Shown here: positions 55,510-64,000 of the stretch, in pieces
How positions within the stretch are numbered: position 1 is the first letter of the stretch
Layout of the letters: every line of letters begins with the position of its first letter
Assembly (NCBI RefSeq): GCF_946415235.1
Contig: NZ_CAMKRR010000006.1
Location: 1 to 64,000 of the forward strand
Direction of reading: 5' to 3'
Origin: an uncultured Ruminococcus sp.
Lineage (GTDB): Bacteria; Bacillota; Clostridia; Oscillospirales; Ruminococcaceae
Length of the DNA: 64,000 bases
Notes under the pieces: generated by a model
What the model was told of the DNA's origin: nothing
Seen by the model: only the letters and a program-made list of their open reading frames with translations
Database searches by the model: none
Position numbers and translations under genes: made by a program

Positions 55510-57852
55510 TCACTTTATAAGAGCAGCATCAAAAACGTCCTTGAGTTCCGATGCGAAAACAAATTCGACAGCATCCTTGACTGCCTGATCCACTTCTTCA
55601 AGATCTGGCTTGTTTTCAACAGGGATTATAACTTTCTTTATGCCTGCCTTGTAAGCAGCCATTGTCTTTTCACGAAGTCCGCCGATAGGAAGTACCTTTC
55701 CGTGAAGAGTTATCTCACCTGTCATAGCCACATCAGCTCTTACCTTTATACCAGAAAGAGCCGACAGCAGAGCTGTCGTCATGGTAACGCCTGCCGACGG
55801 TCCGTCCTTAGGAACAGCTCCCTCGGGGGCGTGTATGTGGATATCCTTGTTTTTATAAAAATCAGGATCTATCTTGTACTTGTCGGCAATACTTCTCACA
55901 TAGCTTACAGCTATCTTTGAACTTTCCTTCATAACATCGCCCAGTGAACCTGTCACTTCGATCTTTCCCGTACCCTGCATTATCAAAACTTCTATGGGCA
56001 TGAGAACGCCGCCTACGGATGTCCACGCAAGTCCGTTCACAACGCCGACCTGATCCTTCTTTGATGAGAGGTCTCCGATATACTTTCTGATTCCGAGAAG
56101 ATCATTAAGATCCTTGGCTTTGACAGTTGCCTTCTTTATCTCGTCCGCAGCTATCTTCTTGGCAGTCTTTCTGCAAAGTGAAGCTATGCACCTTTCAAGG
56201 GAACGCACGCCCGCTTCCTTGGTATAATACTGTATGAGCTCATTGATGGCGTCATCAGCTATTTTCAGCTGTGAAGCCTTGAGACCGTGCTCCTTGATCT
56301 GCTTGGGGATAAGATGCTCCTTGGCGATATGGAACTTTTCCTCAGCCGTATAGCTCGGGAGCTCTATCACTTCCATTCTGTCGAGCAGAGGCGCAGGGAT
56401 AGCGCTGACATTGTTGGCAGTCGTAATAAATACTGCCTTGCTCAGATCGAAAGGAACTTCTATAAAATGATCCCTGAATGCATAGTTCTGCTCAGCGTCA
56501 AGTACTTCGAGCATTGCCGACGACGGATCGCCCTTTATATCGCTGCAAAGCTTGTCGATCTCGTCAAAAAGTATGAGCGGATTTGCAGAGCCTGCCTGTG
56601 TTATAGCAGTAATGACACGTCCGGGCATAGCTCCGACGTACGTTTTTCTGTGGCCTCTGATATCGGCTTCATCACGAACGCCTCCGAGAGAAACTCTGGC
56701 ATACTTTCTGCCCATTGCCTTGGCGATAGACTTGGCAATGGAGGTCTTTCCTATACCGGGAGGGCCTGCGAGACAGATGATCTGTCCCTTTATCTCGGGA
56801 TTGAGCATATGTACGGCAAGGAATTCAAGTATACGTTCCTTGACCTTTTTCAGACCGTAATGATCCTTTTCGAGAACAGCCTCCGCCTTGTCCATTGAGA
56901 GCTTGGCTTTTGTATACTTGCCCCACGGCAGATCGAGGACTGTATCAAGATAATTCTTGATAACAAAGGCTTCCTGGGACGCAGGCGGCAGCTTTGTGAG
57001 CTTATCAGCTTCCTTGAGGAGCTTTTCCTTGCCCTTTTCGTCCATTTTGAGATCCATAATATCATTGATATAGCCGAAGGCTTCCTCAGCCTCGTCCTCA
57101 CCGAGCTGCTCCTGAATAACTCTGAGCTGCTCACGGAGATAGAACTCCTTCTGCCCTTTATCTATGCTGTTTTTGGTCTGCTCGTTGATAAGATTTTCAA
57201 GCTCGAGTATCTCCACCTCTGATGTAAGGCAGGCAAAAAGCACTGAAAGCTTGTTGATTATATTAGTCTCCTCGAGCAGAGTCTGCTTGTCACGGTAATT
57301 AAGATTACAGTTGAAGGTCACAGTCTCAAAAAGCTTCAGCGGAGAATCCTGTGTCATTATTGAGTTGAGAAGCTCCTTCGGCATCTTCGGGAAAAATGAA
57401 GCATATCTCTCAAAAACGTCCTTTATCGAACGCATGAGCGCTTCCGATTCGACCTCGTCGAACTTTGCCCTTGAATACGTAGGGGTGCGCTTTACTTCCG
57501 CCTTTAAAACTTCACCGTCGTCGATGAGCCTTACAAGATTAGCCTTGTATATGCCCTCAACAAGGACCTTCATTACATTATCCGGCAGCTTGAGCACCTG
57601 CTTGATCTCGGCTACCACGCCGACTTTATAAAGATCGGACGCCTTGGGATTATCTATATAAGCCTCATGCTGAGTAACAAGAAAGAGCTTGCCGCCTTCC
57701 TTGAGCGAACGCTCGACCGCTGCCATTGACTTGCTGCGTGAAACGTCAAAATGCATAACCATTTTCGGGAATGCAACAAGACCTCTCATCGCTACAGTAT
57801 AAAGAATATTTGACTCCTCTATATTTTTATCGCTTTTAATGGTTTGTTCCAT
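55510..57852 (-). CDS. lon: ATP-dependent protease Lon (LonA)
   Basis: 780 residues: N-terminal substrate domain (about 12-205), AAA+ module with GPPGIGKTS (about 355-363), LILFDEIDKL and sensor residues, then the protease domain from about 600. The catalytic Ser is in PKDGPSAGVT and the Lys follows in GGLREKTMAAYKAGIKK. It degrades misfolded and regulatory proteins. No CIRCE-type heat-shock element is visible upstream, so control is probably by the vegetative promoter at 57907-57935. Confidence 0.97.
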   Translation of the reverse strand: MEQTIKSDKNIEESNILYTVAMRGLVAFPKMVMHFDVSRSKSMAAVERSLKEGGKLFLVTQHEAYIDNPKASDLYKVGVVAEIKQVLKLPDNVMKVLVEGIYKANLVRLIDDGEVLKAEVKRTPTYSRAKFDEVESEALMRSIKDVFERYASFFPKMPKELLNSIMTQDSPLKLFETVTFNCNLNYRDKQTLLEETNIINKLSVLFACLTSEVEILELENLINEQTKNSIDKGQKEFYLREQLRVIQEQLGEDEAEEAFGYINDIMDLKMDEKGKEKLLKEADKLTKLPPASQEAFVIKNYLDTVLDLPWGKYTKAKLSMDKAEAVLEKDHYGLKKVKERILEFLAVHMLNPEIKGQIICLAGPPGIGKTSIAKSIAKAMGRKYARVSLGGVRDEADIRGHRKTYVGAMPGRVITAITQAGSANPLILFDEIDKLCSDIKGDPSSAMLEVLDAEQNYAFRDHFIEVPFDLSKAVFITTANNVSAIPAPLLDRMEVIELPSYTAEEKFHIAKEHLIPKQIKEHGLKASQLKIADDAINELIQYYTKEAGVRSLERCIASLCRKTAKKIAADEIKKATVKAKDLNDLLGIRKYIGDLSSKKDQVGVVNGLAWTSVGGVLMPIEVLIMQGTGKIEVTGSLGDVMKESSKIAVSYVRSIADKYKIDPDFYKNKDIHIHAPEGAVPKDGPSAGVTMTTALLSALSGIKVRADVAMTGEITLHGKVLPIGGLREKTMAAYKAGIKKVIIPVENKPDLEEVDQAVKDAVEFVFASELKDVFDAALIK

Positions 57853-57906
57853 AAGATCACCGCATTTCTATTTATCATATCCTGTTGAACAAAACTGTTC
57901 TAAATC

Positions 57907-57935
57907 ATTATACTATAAAACAATAAAAAATTCAA
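57907..57935 (-). promoter_or_regulatory. Promoter of lon-ysxC-lysA
   Basis: Minus strand: TTGAAT, 17-base spacer, TATAAT. Confidence 0.75.
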
Positions 57936-58107
57936 CCCCTGTATTGCAGAGATAAAATGAATTTATAATATCAGCTTGCATCTGATTAAATGCTGATACA
58001 AATTATGGGCTTTAACAGTCAATTAACATTAATTATTGTTGAAATAGACGAAATATTGTGATTATTTGGTATGTAACGCCAAAATTTGCGATTCCGAAAA
58101 AAATCAC

Positions 58108-58136
58108 TTTACTTTTTGTTAAGAATGTGGTATGAT
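58108..58136 (+). promoter_or_regulatory. Distal promoter of yerC (P1)
   Basis: TTTACT (within TTTACTTTTTG), 17-base spacer, TATGAT. Confidence 0.5.
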
Positions 58137-58211
58137 ATACACAAAGGTGTAGTCTTTTTCTTATTATATATTTATTTTGTTCTTGAGTAATTTCTTTTAA
58201 GTAAAAAAAGA

Positions 58212-58251
58212 CTTTACTTTTACAGAATAATGTGTTAAAATGTAAAGTAAG
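58212..58251 (+). promoter_or_regulatory. Proximal yerC promoter (P2) with operator-like inverted repeat
   Basis: TTTACT at 58213, 17-base spacer, TAAAAT at 58236-58241. CTTTACTTTTAC at 58212-58223 is mirrored by TGTAAAGTAAG at 58241-58251, so a dyad brackets the promoter. The TTTACTTTT word also forms the -35 of P1. A plausible autoregulatory site for the TrpR-like product. Confidence 0.55.
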
Positions 58252-58294
58252 AAATTGCAAGGTTATGCCTTTGAGGCAGATTGGAGTATTAATT

Positions 58295-58597
58295 ATGATA
58301 GACAAAATAAAATCTGAAAGCATGGATCTGCTGTTTGAAGCTATCCTCACACTTGAATCCGTTGATGACTGTTATAAGTTCTTCGATGATCTCTGCACAA
58401 GCATCGAGCTCAAATCATTTGCTCAGAGGCTTCATGTCGCAAGACTTCTCGATGAACACCGCGTATATAACAGCATCGTCACCGAAACAGGCGCGAGCAC
58501 CGCTACGATAAGCAGAGTCAACCGTTCCCTCAAGGACGGAAACGACGGATACAATATAGTTTTTGACAGGCTCAAGGGGAAGAATCTGCTCAAATAA
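58295..58597 (+). CDS. YerC/YecD-family TrpR-like transcription regulator
   Basis: 100 residues, all helical, of the Trp repressor superfamily: LCTSIELKSFAQRLHVARLL is the core helix pair, and YNSIVTETGASTATISRVNRSL the helix-turn-helix. The ligand of YerC proteins is not known. ATG 58295 has TTGGAG eight bases upstream; the longer frame from 58232 would lie inside the promoter. It has two promoters, and no clear terminator stands before the cellulase gene, so both may be on one transcript. Confidence 0.9.
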   Translation: MIDKIKSESMDLLFEAILTLESVDDCYKFFDDLCTSIELKSFAQRLHVARLLDEHRVYNSIVTETGASTATISRVNRSLKDGNDGYNIVFDRLKGKNLLK

Positions 58598-58668
58598 AAA
58601 CGTGAAAAAGGACTTTGTCCGTGGCAGGATGAGGTCCAAAAAAAATTACTCTTGAAAGGAAGATTCAA

Positions 58669-61647
58669 ATGGACAAGGCGAAGATACTCAAAAAATCATT
58701 AGCCTGCTTGTCTGCTGCTGCAACGATCATGTCGAGCAGTATCATTTCAAGCGCAAATGCTGCGGTTATTACCGAGGGCAAAACCAACAATTACCACAAC
58801 TTTGCAGAAGCTCTGCAGCTTGCACTGTGCTTCTACGACGCAAACAAGTGCGGTGACGAGGTCGAAGGCGACGGCTATTACTCATGGCGTTCAAACTGTC
58901 ATGTTATTGACGCTGAGATCCCGCTTCAGCCTATGAGCCCGATGCCTACAGTCGGTAAGGGCAAGTCTGACGATCAGCTGAAGGAAGATCAGGGTCTCGG
59001 ACAGGGAGACAGCGGAAAGGCAAACCCGAATCTCGGTGATGACGATCCCGACCTCTATGTTGGTGTGAATATGAGTTCTTCATTTATCGAGAAGAACAAG
59101 AAGTACCTTGATCCTGACGGAAACGGCACTCTCGACCTCACAGGCGGATGGCACGACGCAGGCGACCACGTTAAGTTTGGTCTCCCCGGAAGCTATTCTG
59201 CTTCCACAGTTGGCTGGGGATATTATGAGTTCCGTGATTCATATAAGGAACTCGGCCTTGACAAGCACGTTGAGGATGAGCTTCACTGGATAAACGACTA
59301 CTTCATGAAGGCTACTTTCCTGGACGACGACGACAAAGTAGTTGCTTACTGCTATCAGGTCGGAGAGGGTAATAACGACCACAACTACTGGTGCCCTCCG
59401 GAGCTCCAGCAGGACAACACAATGGTAGCTTCTTCATCATGCGCTGTTAAGCGTCCCGCTTACTTCGCCACAACAGAAATGCCTGCATCGGACCAGTGTG
59501 CCGGCGCAGCTGCTTCACTTGCTATCAATTACCTCAACTTCAAGGATACAGAACCTGAGTATGCAGAGAAGTGCCTTAAGTACGCAAAGGCTCTTTACGA
59601 CTTTGCAGTAGAGACTCACGTTGAGGAATGGGAGCCCGGTATGGTACCGAGCAACTCAAGCCTTGGTTACGACGGCGGCTTCTATACATCAAGCTATGAC
59701 TACGATGAGCTCTCATGGGCTGCTGTATGGCTTTACTACTGTACCGAAAACTATGATTACATAGACGATATTATCGCAGTTGATACTACTAATCCGATTT
59801 CTGACAGCGGTTCATTTGATGCAGAGGCTCAGACAGGTCAGCAGCCTTCTTACGCTTACACAGGCTATATGAAACGTATCATTACCGATACAGGCAACTG
59901 CTGGCAGAATATCTGGGTCCACTGCTGGGATACTGTATGGGGCGGAGTTTTCGCAAAGCTTGCTCCTATTACAAATACCGCACGTGATTGGTATATCTTC
60001 CGTTACAACCTTGAGTTCTGGTCAGGCTGCTCCAAGACAACCGATTGCTCCGATTGGGGCTATGAGCCTGTTCACGGTCATAAGTATTTCGGCAGAGACG
60101 ATTATCTCTGGAATATGCCGATGACCTGCGATCAGATCGCTGATCTCCCCGACAGTGAGACAAGCGGCGACTTCATTGCCAAGTCTCCTAAGGGCTGGGC
60201 AGTTGTTTCAGGCTACGGTTCCGCACGTTACAATACAGCAGCAGGTCTCTGTGCATGCGTATACGCAAAGACAACAGGCGATGAAACATTCCTCCCATGG
60301 GCAAAGGCTCAGATGGAATACATCCTCGGAAACAATCCGATGGGTTACTCTTACGAAGTAGGTTACGAGTACAACTTTGCTTCACATCCGCATCACCGTT
60401 CATCACACTGCTCGGCTACACAGAGCATGGATGATCCTATAATCCAGGTACATACCCTTTGGGGCGCTCTCGTCGGAGGTCCCGGTCTTAAGGACGAGCA
60501 CGTTGACGAGACAAAGGACTACATCTACAACGAAGTTACAGACGACTATAACGCAGGCTTCTGCGGTGACCTTGCAGGACTTTACCACTACTACGGTGCT
60601 AAGGGCAAGGAGTATGAAGATGAGAACTACATCATTGAAGACTTCGATATGTCTTCAAATGCTATTGGCTACGATCAGGTAGACGAGGACGGCAATGCCC
60701 TTCCTGTCGGATACTTCGTATCAGGCGGTAAGGCACAGGAAAAGGCTGACGGTATCCAGCTCAAGCTGGTTCTTCACAACAGAACGATCAATCCTCCTAG
60801 ATTTGAATGCGATGTAAAGGCAAGATACTACTTCAACATCAAGGAGCTCCTTGATAACGGCTATGACGTTGATTACCTCGTTCCGCGTATCGACTACGAT
60901 CAGGAAGCAGGTTATACGAACAACAAGTCACACGCTGAACTCTCAGCTCCTGTAAAGTATGACGACGACGGTACATATTACGTTGAAGTTACATGGAAGG
61001 ACTGCAAGTTCTACGGAAGCCGTGTATACCAGTTCGCTCTTACAACAAAGATGGATCCCGAGACAAATGAGTATCCTGAGTGGGATTCTTCAAACGACTA
61101 CAGCTATGCAGACCTTGTAAGCTTTGAGGATGATAACTCGGCTGCTGCTATCACCGATAAGGTAACTCTTTACGCAGGCGATAAGCTCATCTGGGGTACA
61201 GAGCCTGACGGAACTACAGCAGGCGGCAGCGAGTATGTCGTAACTCCCAAGGAGGATACAACTACTACAACAAAGCCCGCAGGTACAACAACTACTACAA
61301 AGCCTGCCGGTACAACAACTACAACAACAAAGCCTTCAGGTACTACAACAACCACATCCGATGGAAACGGAAACGGCTATGGCAACGGCGCGGGAGCTTT
61401 CAATGATGGTACAGTTGTATACGGTGACGCAAACTGCGATGGTACGATCGATATGGCTGATGCTGTTCTTATAATGCAGTCTCTCGCTAACCCGAACAAG
61501 TTCGGCGTAAACGGTACAAGCACACACTGCATCACAAAGCAGGGTCAGGCTAACGCGGACTGCGATTCAACCGCAGGCGTTACAACAAACGACGCACTTA
61601 CTATCCAGCTTTACTTACTGAAGAAGGGTACAATGCCTGCTAAGTAA
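58669..61647 (+). CDS. GH9 endoglucanase with CBM3c-like module and dockerin
   Basis: 992 residues, secreted. Signal peptide 1-31. The GH9 barrel runs from about 42 to 640: the catalytic base pair is in GGWHDAGDHVKFGLP, the substrate His in FASHPHHRSSH, and the acid Glu in YNEVTDDYNAGFCGDLAG. A CBM3c-like beta-sandwich (about 655-805) follows; that pairing is typical of processive GH9 endoglucanases. After a Thr-rich linker (about 860-905) comes a dockerin at about 920-990. It has one standard calcium loop, DANCDGTIDMAD, a longer spacer and an atypical second loop, NADCDSTAGVTTND, as in R. flavefaciens-type dockerins. Cuts cellulose outside the cell, docked on a scaffoldin. GAAAGGAAG precedes the start. 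Confidence 0.94.
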   Translation: MDKAKILKKSLACLSAAATIMSSSIISSANAAVITEGKTNNYHNFAEALQLALCFYDANKCGDEVEGDGYYSWRSNCHVIDAEIPLQPMSPMPTVGKGKSDDQLKEDQGLGQGDSGKANPNLGDDDPDLYVGVNMSSSFIEKNKKYLDPDGNGTLDLTGGWHDAGDHVKFGLPGSYSASTVGWGYYEFRDSYKELGLDKHVEDELHWINDYFMKATFLDDDDKVVAYCYQVGEGNNDHNYWCPPELQQDNTMVASSSCAVKRPAYFATTEMPASDQCAGAAASLAINYLNFKDTEPEYAEKCLKYAKALYDFAVETHVEEWEPGMVPSNSSLGYDGGFYTSSYDYDELSWAAVWLYYCTENYDYIDDIIAVDTTNPISDSGSFDAEAQTGQQPSYAYTGYMKRIITDTGNCWQNIWVHCWDTVWGGVFAKLAPITNTARDWYIFRYNLEFWSGCSKTTDCSDWGYEPVHGHKYFGRDDYLWNMPMTCDQIADLPDSETSGDFIAKSPKGWAVVSGYGSARYNTAAGLCACVYAKTTGDETFLPWAKAQMEYILGNNPMGYSYEVGYEYNFASHPHHRSSHCSATQSMDDPIIQVHTLWGALVGGPGLKDEHVDETKDYIYNEVTDDYNAGFCGDLAGLYHYYGAKGKEYEDENYIIEDFDMSSNAIGYDQVDEDGNALPVGYFVSGGKAQEKADGIQLKLVLHNRTINPPRFECDVKARYYFNIKELLDNGYDVDYLVPRIDYDQEAGYTNNKSHAELSAPVKYDDDGTYYVEVTWKDCKFYGSRVYQFALTTKMDPETNEYPEWDSSNDYSYADLVSFEDDNSAAAITDKVTLYAGDKLIWGTEPDGTTAGGSEYVVTPKEDTTTTTKPAGTTTTTKPAGTTTTTTKPSGTTTTTSDGNGNGYGNGAGAFNDGTVVYGDANCDGTIDMADAVLIMQSLANPNKFGVNGTSTHCITKQGQANADCDSTAGVTTNDALTIQLYLLKKGTMPAK
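61259..61357 (+). repeat. Thr-codon repeats encoding the cellulase linker
   Basis: ACAACTACTACAACAAAGCC-type units repeat about four times and encode TTTTTKPAGTT-like segments between the CBM3c-like module and the dockerin. Such tracts form flexible, often glycosylated linkers and are prone to length change. Confidence 0.85.
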
Positions 61648-61654
61648 TAACAGC

Positions 61655-61686
61655 AAAACGGAGAACATAAAAGTTCTCCGTTTTTT
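61655..61686 (+). terminator. Terminator after the GH9 gene
   Basis: AACGGAGAAC, loop ATAAAA, GTTCTCCGTT, then TTTTG. Confidence 0.9.
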
Positions 61687-61694
61687 GTAAAACT

Positions 61695-61724
61695 AAACCT
61701 CCCTTGACTAAGGGAGGTTTTTGT
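61695..61724. terminator. Second terminator, mainly serving the PFK gene on the minus strand
   Basis: AAACCTCCCTT / AAGGGAGGTTT around GAC, with T-rich flanks on both strands, directly next to the stop codon of the PFK gene. Confidence 0.85.
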
Positions 61725-62942
61725 TTATATAACAAAGTTAAGCGGCATACCGTTTTTCATTATCGCGTGAAGCTCTCCCTGTATCAGCGGCATGAGGTAA
61801 TCGTATGCAGGTGCAAGTACATTGTTGCCTGCGGCGTTTATCCACTCTTTCGGGAAGAACTTCTCGGAATTTGCTGCTTTTGCAGCATCTACAGTGTCGA
61901 TCCTGTAGCTGTAGGGCATATTTGATTCTCTTACAAAGGTCATCATGCATCCTGACTTGCCTTCGAGACCTGACTTAACAGCTGCCATTCCGATAGCCTC
62001 CGAGGACTGTATATCCTCAAGAGAAGCAATATGCGAGCTGCACCTCTGCATTACATTCAGCTCTATAGAACGTACCTTGCAGCCGATCTCAGCAGCAACG
62101 AGCTTCTCAAGGAACTTGCCAATTCCCGAAAGATAGCTGTGTCCGAATACGTCCTTTGCCCCTGACTGATATTCCTCGGCGGCGAATTTGCCCTCGGCAG
62201 TCTTTACGCCCTCGGAAACGACTACTATTACAGCCTTATGCTTACTCATTTCATTTTTGACATCGGATAAAAATCCCTCGATGCTGAAGGTTGTCTCGGG
62301 CAGATATATCAGATGCGGAGCACTCTCGCCGTTTGCCCTGATACAGCAGGACGCAGCCGCAAGCCAGCCCGCATGGCGACCCATAGTCTCTATAACAGTT
62401 ACCGACGGTATACTGTAAACATTGCTGTCACGGGCGATCTCCTGAACTGTTGCTGCAACATATTTGGCAGCCGAGCCAAATCCCGGAGAATGATCCGTTT
62501 CGCAAAGATCATTGTCAATAGTTTTCGGGATACCGATGATCTTAATATCAGTTATCCCCTTGTCACAGAGATATGCCGAATACTTGGCGACTGTATCCAT
62601 TGAGTCATTGCCGCCGATATAGAAAAACATTCCTATATCATGGCTTCTCAGGACCTCAGTTATACGATCGTAAACCTCTGCCTGTTCCGTATGCTTCGGA
62701 AGCTTTCTCCTGCAAGAGCCAAGAACCGCAGACGGAGTACGCAAAAGCAGCTGATAGTTTACATCGCTCGTGATCTTCTCCGAAAGATCGACCATTTCAT
62801 CATTAATGACTCCTTCGATACCATTCAGCACACCGTAGACCCTGCTGATCTCGTCAATGTGCTGTGCTGCGCTGTAAACTCCCGCAAGAGAAGCGTTTAT
62901 AGCGCAGGTCGGACCTCCAGATTGTGCAACAGCAATATTCAT
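61725..62942 (-). CDS. pfp: Pyrophosphate-dependent 6-phosphofructokinase
   Basis: 405 residues. QSGGPTCAINASL opens the phosphate site. FYIGGNDSMDTV has Asp where ATP enzymes have Gly, and IPKTIDNDL has Lys where ATP enzymes have Gly; both mark PPi as donor. The fructose-6-phosphate site ETMGRHAGWLA is intact. It converts fructose-6-phosphate to the 1,6-bisphosphate reversibly and saves ATP, as is usual in Ruminococcus-type glycolysis. The leader of about 70 bases has a small CAGCC-GAAA-GGCTG hairpin; the ribosome site is weak (AGAAAAGAAAA). Confidence 0.94.
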   Translation of the reverse strand: MNIAVAQSGGPTCAINASLAGVYSAAQHIDEISRVYGVLNGIEGVINDEMVDLSEKITSDVNYQLLLRTPSAVLGSCRRKLPKHTEQAEVYDRITEVLRSHDIGMFFYIGGNDSMDTVAKYSAYLCDKGITDIKIIGIPKTIDNDLCETDHSPGFGSAAKYVAATVQEIARDSNVYSIPSVTVIETMGRHAGWLAAASCCIRANGESAPHLIYLPETTFSIEGFLSDVKNEMSKHKAVIVVVSEGVKTAEGKFAAEEYQSGAKDVFGHSYLSGIGKFLEKLVAAEIGCKVRSIELNVMQRCSSHIASLEDIQSSEAIGMAAVKSGLEGKSGCMMTFVRESNMPYSYRIDTVDAAKAANSEKFFPKEWINAAGNNVLAPAYDYLMPLIQGELHAIMKNGMPLNFVI

Positions 62943-63017
62943 ATTTTCTTTTCTGACCGAGTAATATCCCGAACTCAGCCATTCCTCCCATAAGATCAGC
63001 CTTTCGGCTGTAATATA

Positions 63018-63047
63018 ATTATATCACAGAAGGAACAGCCGAATCAA
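63018..63047 (-). promoter_or_regulatory. Promoter of the PPi-PFK gene
   Basis: Minus strand: TTGATT, 18-base spacer, TATAAT. Confidence 0.65.
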
Positions 63048-63137
63048 TAATTAGAACCGCCAAAAAACGCCAAAAGGAAATCGCAATATTTGAACAAAAG
63101 AGCAATAAACGCATGATGAACAGCAATTTTTGATAAG

Positions 63138-63926
63138 TCAGAGCAGACCGAAATGTCTGAGCGCATTGGCAATTCCGTCCTGTTCAATGGGAGTTGTAAT
63201 ATACGAAACGTAGGGATATATCCTCTCAGCTCCGCCCATTGCGATGCTGTTCGGAACAGCCTCAAGCATTGGCAGATCATTCATGCTGTCACCTATCGCG
63301 TAAGCTTTTTCCATCGGGATACCAAGCTTTTTAAGGATGAACTCAATGCCTGTGGCCTTTGAATAACCCAGAGGAACATTTTCATAAAATCCGCCGCCTC
63401 TGTCTATTATTGAGAAATCCTTGCCTATTTCCTTTCTGAAAAGCTCCATATCGCTTTCGGGAGTTGTCCATATAACGAATTTGTCAAAGCAAAAATCCTC
63501 ATCTTCTACCCTGCCGCTGACGTCTATGCCACTGTCAACAAAGACTTCCATAAAAAACTTCAGTCCGTCGCAAGTGGGTGTTTGATCGTCGAAAAAATAA
63601 CCGTCCATATGCTCATAAACAGGCGTAACATTGCATTTTCTCATAAGCTCTGCGATCCTTCTGCACTCATCCTTCTCGATAGTACGGTAAAAGAGGACCT
63701 TGCCGCCGTATTCTATATATGTACCGCAGCCGCAGATATATCCGTCAAATCCGAGCTCCTTTACTTTCGGACTGATGTTGAAAGCGGTTCTGCCCGAATT
63801 AATAAAAGTGAGATTACCGTTTTTTCTTGTCTGCGCTATAGCATCGCGTGTGCTCTGCGGAATGAACGATCTTTCGTCCTCGGTGGCGATAGTTCCGTCA
63901 ATATCAAAAAAAATTATCGAACTCAT
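63138..63926 (-). CDS. Cof-type HAD-family phosphatase
   Basis: 262 residues. Motif I FFDIDGTIA with the nucleophile Asp, motif II FINSGRT, a C2B cap (about 85-190), the Lys of motif III in YSKATG, and motif IV GDSMNDLPML. Cytoplasmic phosphatases of this group act on sugar phosphates or flavin precursors, and the substrate is not predictable. AGGAG lies seven bases before ATG 63926; the longer frame starting at 63950 would precede the ribosome site. Confidence 0.93.
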   Translation of the reverse strand: MSSIIFFDIDGTIATEDERSFIPQSTRDAIAQTRKNGNLTFINSGRTAFNISPKVKELGFDGYICGCGTYIEYGGKVLFYRTIEKDECRRIAELMRKCNVTPVYEHMDGYFFDDQTPTCDGLKFFMEVFVDSGIDVSGRVEDEDFCFDKFVIWTTPESDMELFRKEIGKDFSIIDRGGGFYENVPLGYSKATGIEFILKKLGIPMEKAYAIGDSMNDLPMLEAVPNSIAMGGAERIYPYVSYITTPIEQDGIANALRHFGLL

Positions 63927-63955
63927 TAAAACACTCCTTTTTTCATACAATAATC

Positions 63956-63984
63956 ATTATATTACCTTGTGATAATAATGTCAA
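63956..63984 (-). promoter_or_regulatory. Promoter of the HAD phosphatase gene
   Basis: Minus strand: TTGACA, 17-base spacer, TATAAT, full consensus. Confidence 0.82.
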
Positions 63985-64000
63985 GTCTTGATAAAACTAT

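Noticed and set aside
57953-58107. Possible heat-shock (CIRCE or CtsR) site upstream of lon
   Set aside because: I looked for TTAGCACTC-N9-GAGTGCTAA and for CtsR heptad repeats and found neither; the region is plain AT-rich sequence.
61259-61357. ACA/ACT repeats as a possible CRISPR or tandem DNA repeat element
   Set aside because: The units are in frame, encode a Thr/Pro/Lys linker between two protein domains and have no unique spacers.
61336-61527. Antisense frames rich in Val opposite the cellulase linker
   Set aside because: They are the reverse of the Thr-codon repeats and have no start signals.
62975-63000. Small upstream reading frame (ATGGCTGAGTTCGGG) in the PFK leader
   Set aside because: Its GGAGG is only one base from the ATG, which is too close for initiation, and the peptide has no recognisable features.

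Overview
The window comes from a cellulolytic, strictly anaerobic, low-to-mid GC Firmicute, most probably a Ruminococcus close to R. flavefaciens. I infer this from gene content, not from a search. It has a GH9 endoglucanase and a GH43 arabinanase-type enzyme that both end in dockerins, a type III glutamine synthetase, a nine-gene V-type ATPase operon, a PPi-dependent phosphofructokinase, a clostripain-family peptidase, and promoters close to TTGACA-N17-TATAAT. I see no phage, insertion sequence, integron or CRISPR array; this looks like core chromosome with a few accessory clusters.

Layout. 1-6 kb: a serine acetyltransferase cut by the window edge, a TtcA-like tRNA thiolase, glnN and a CapD/WbpM-type nucleotide-sugar dehydratase. 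6-11 kb: a very hydrophobic membrane protein, then a 7TM histidine kinase with a NarL-type regulator. 11-16.4 kb: an FtsX-type ABC exporter with a short intramembrane-sensing kinase and an OmpR-type regulator. 16.5-23 kb: a cobalamin-riboswitch operon with an exported cobaltochelatase (CbiK) lipoprotein, a two-repeat lipoprotein, a BtuFCD-like importer and an EamA transporter. 23-28.6 kb: the GH43 dockerin enzyme and a membrane-anchored clostripain. 28.6-33.2 kb: two tRNAs, a three-gene exopolysaccharide operon in which one glycosyltransferase seems to start at AUU, and an SGNH hydrolase. 33.4-38.2 kb: a sodium:solute symporter, HtrA, a roughly 615-nt structured non-coding RNA (ROOL/OLE-like candidate), a DUF1292 protein and a 6S RNA candidate. 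38.2-46.9 kb: the V-ATPase operon in the order F-I-K-E-C-G-A-B-D, plus a short sRNA candidate. 46.9-52.4 kb: minD, mgsA, hisS, aspS, a NUDIX gene and a shikimate-kinase-like gene. 52.5-64 kb: a YhcC-type radical SAM protein, lon-ysxC-lysA, the TrpR-like yerC, the GH9 dockerin cellulase, PPi-PFK and a Cof-type phosphatase.

How it fits together. The two dockerin enzymes feed sugars from plant cell walls into glycolysis, where PPi-PFK and methylglyoxal synthase act. The V-ATPase proteolipid keeps all the residues that bind Na+ in Enterococcus hirae NtpK, so the pump probably exports Na+, and the SSS symporter could use that gradient. The most unusual part is the B12-riboswitch operon, which places a chelatase outside the membrane next to a corrinoid or tetrapyrrole importer. 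The least explained part is the large RNA between htrA and the DUF1292 gene.
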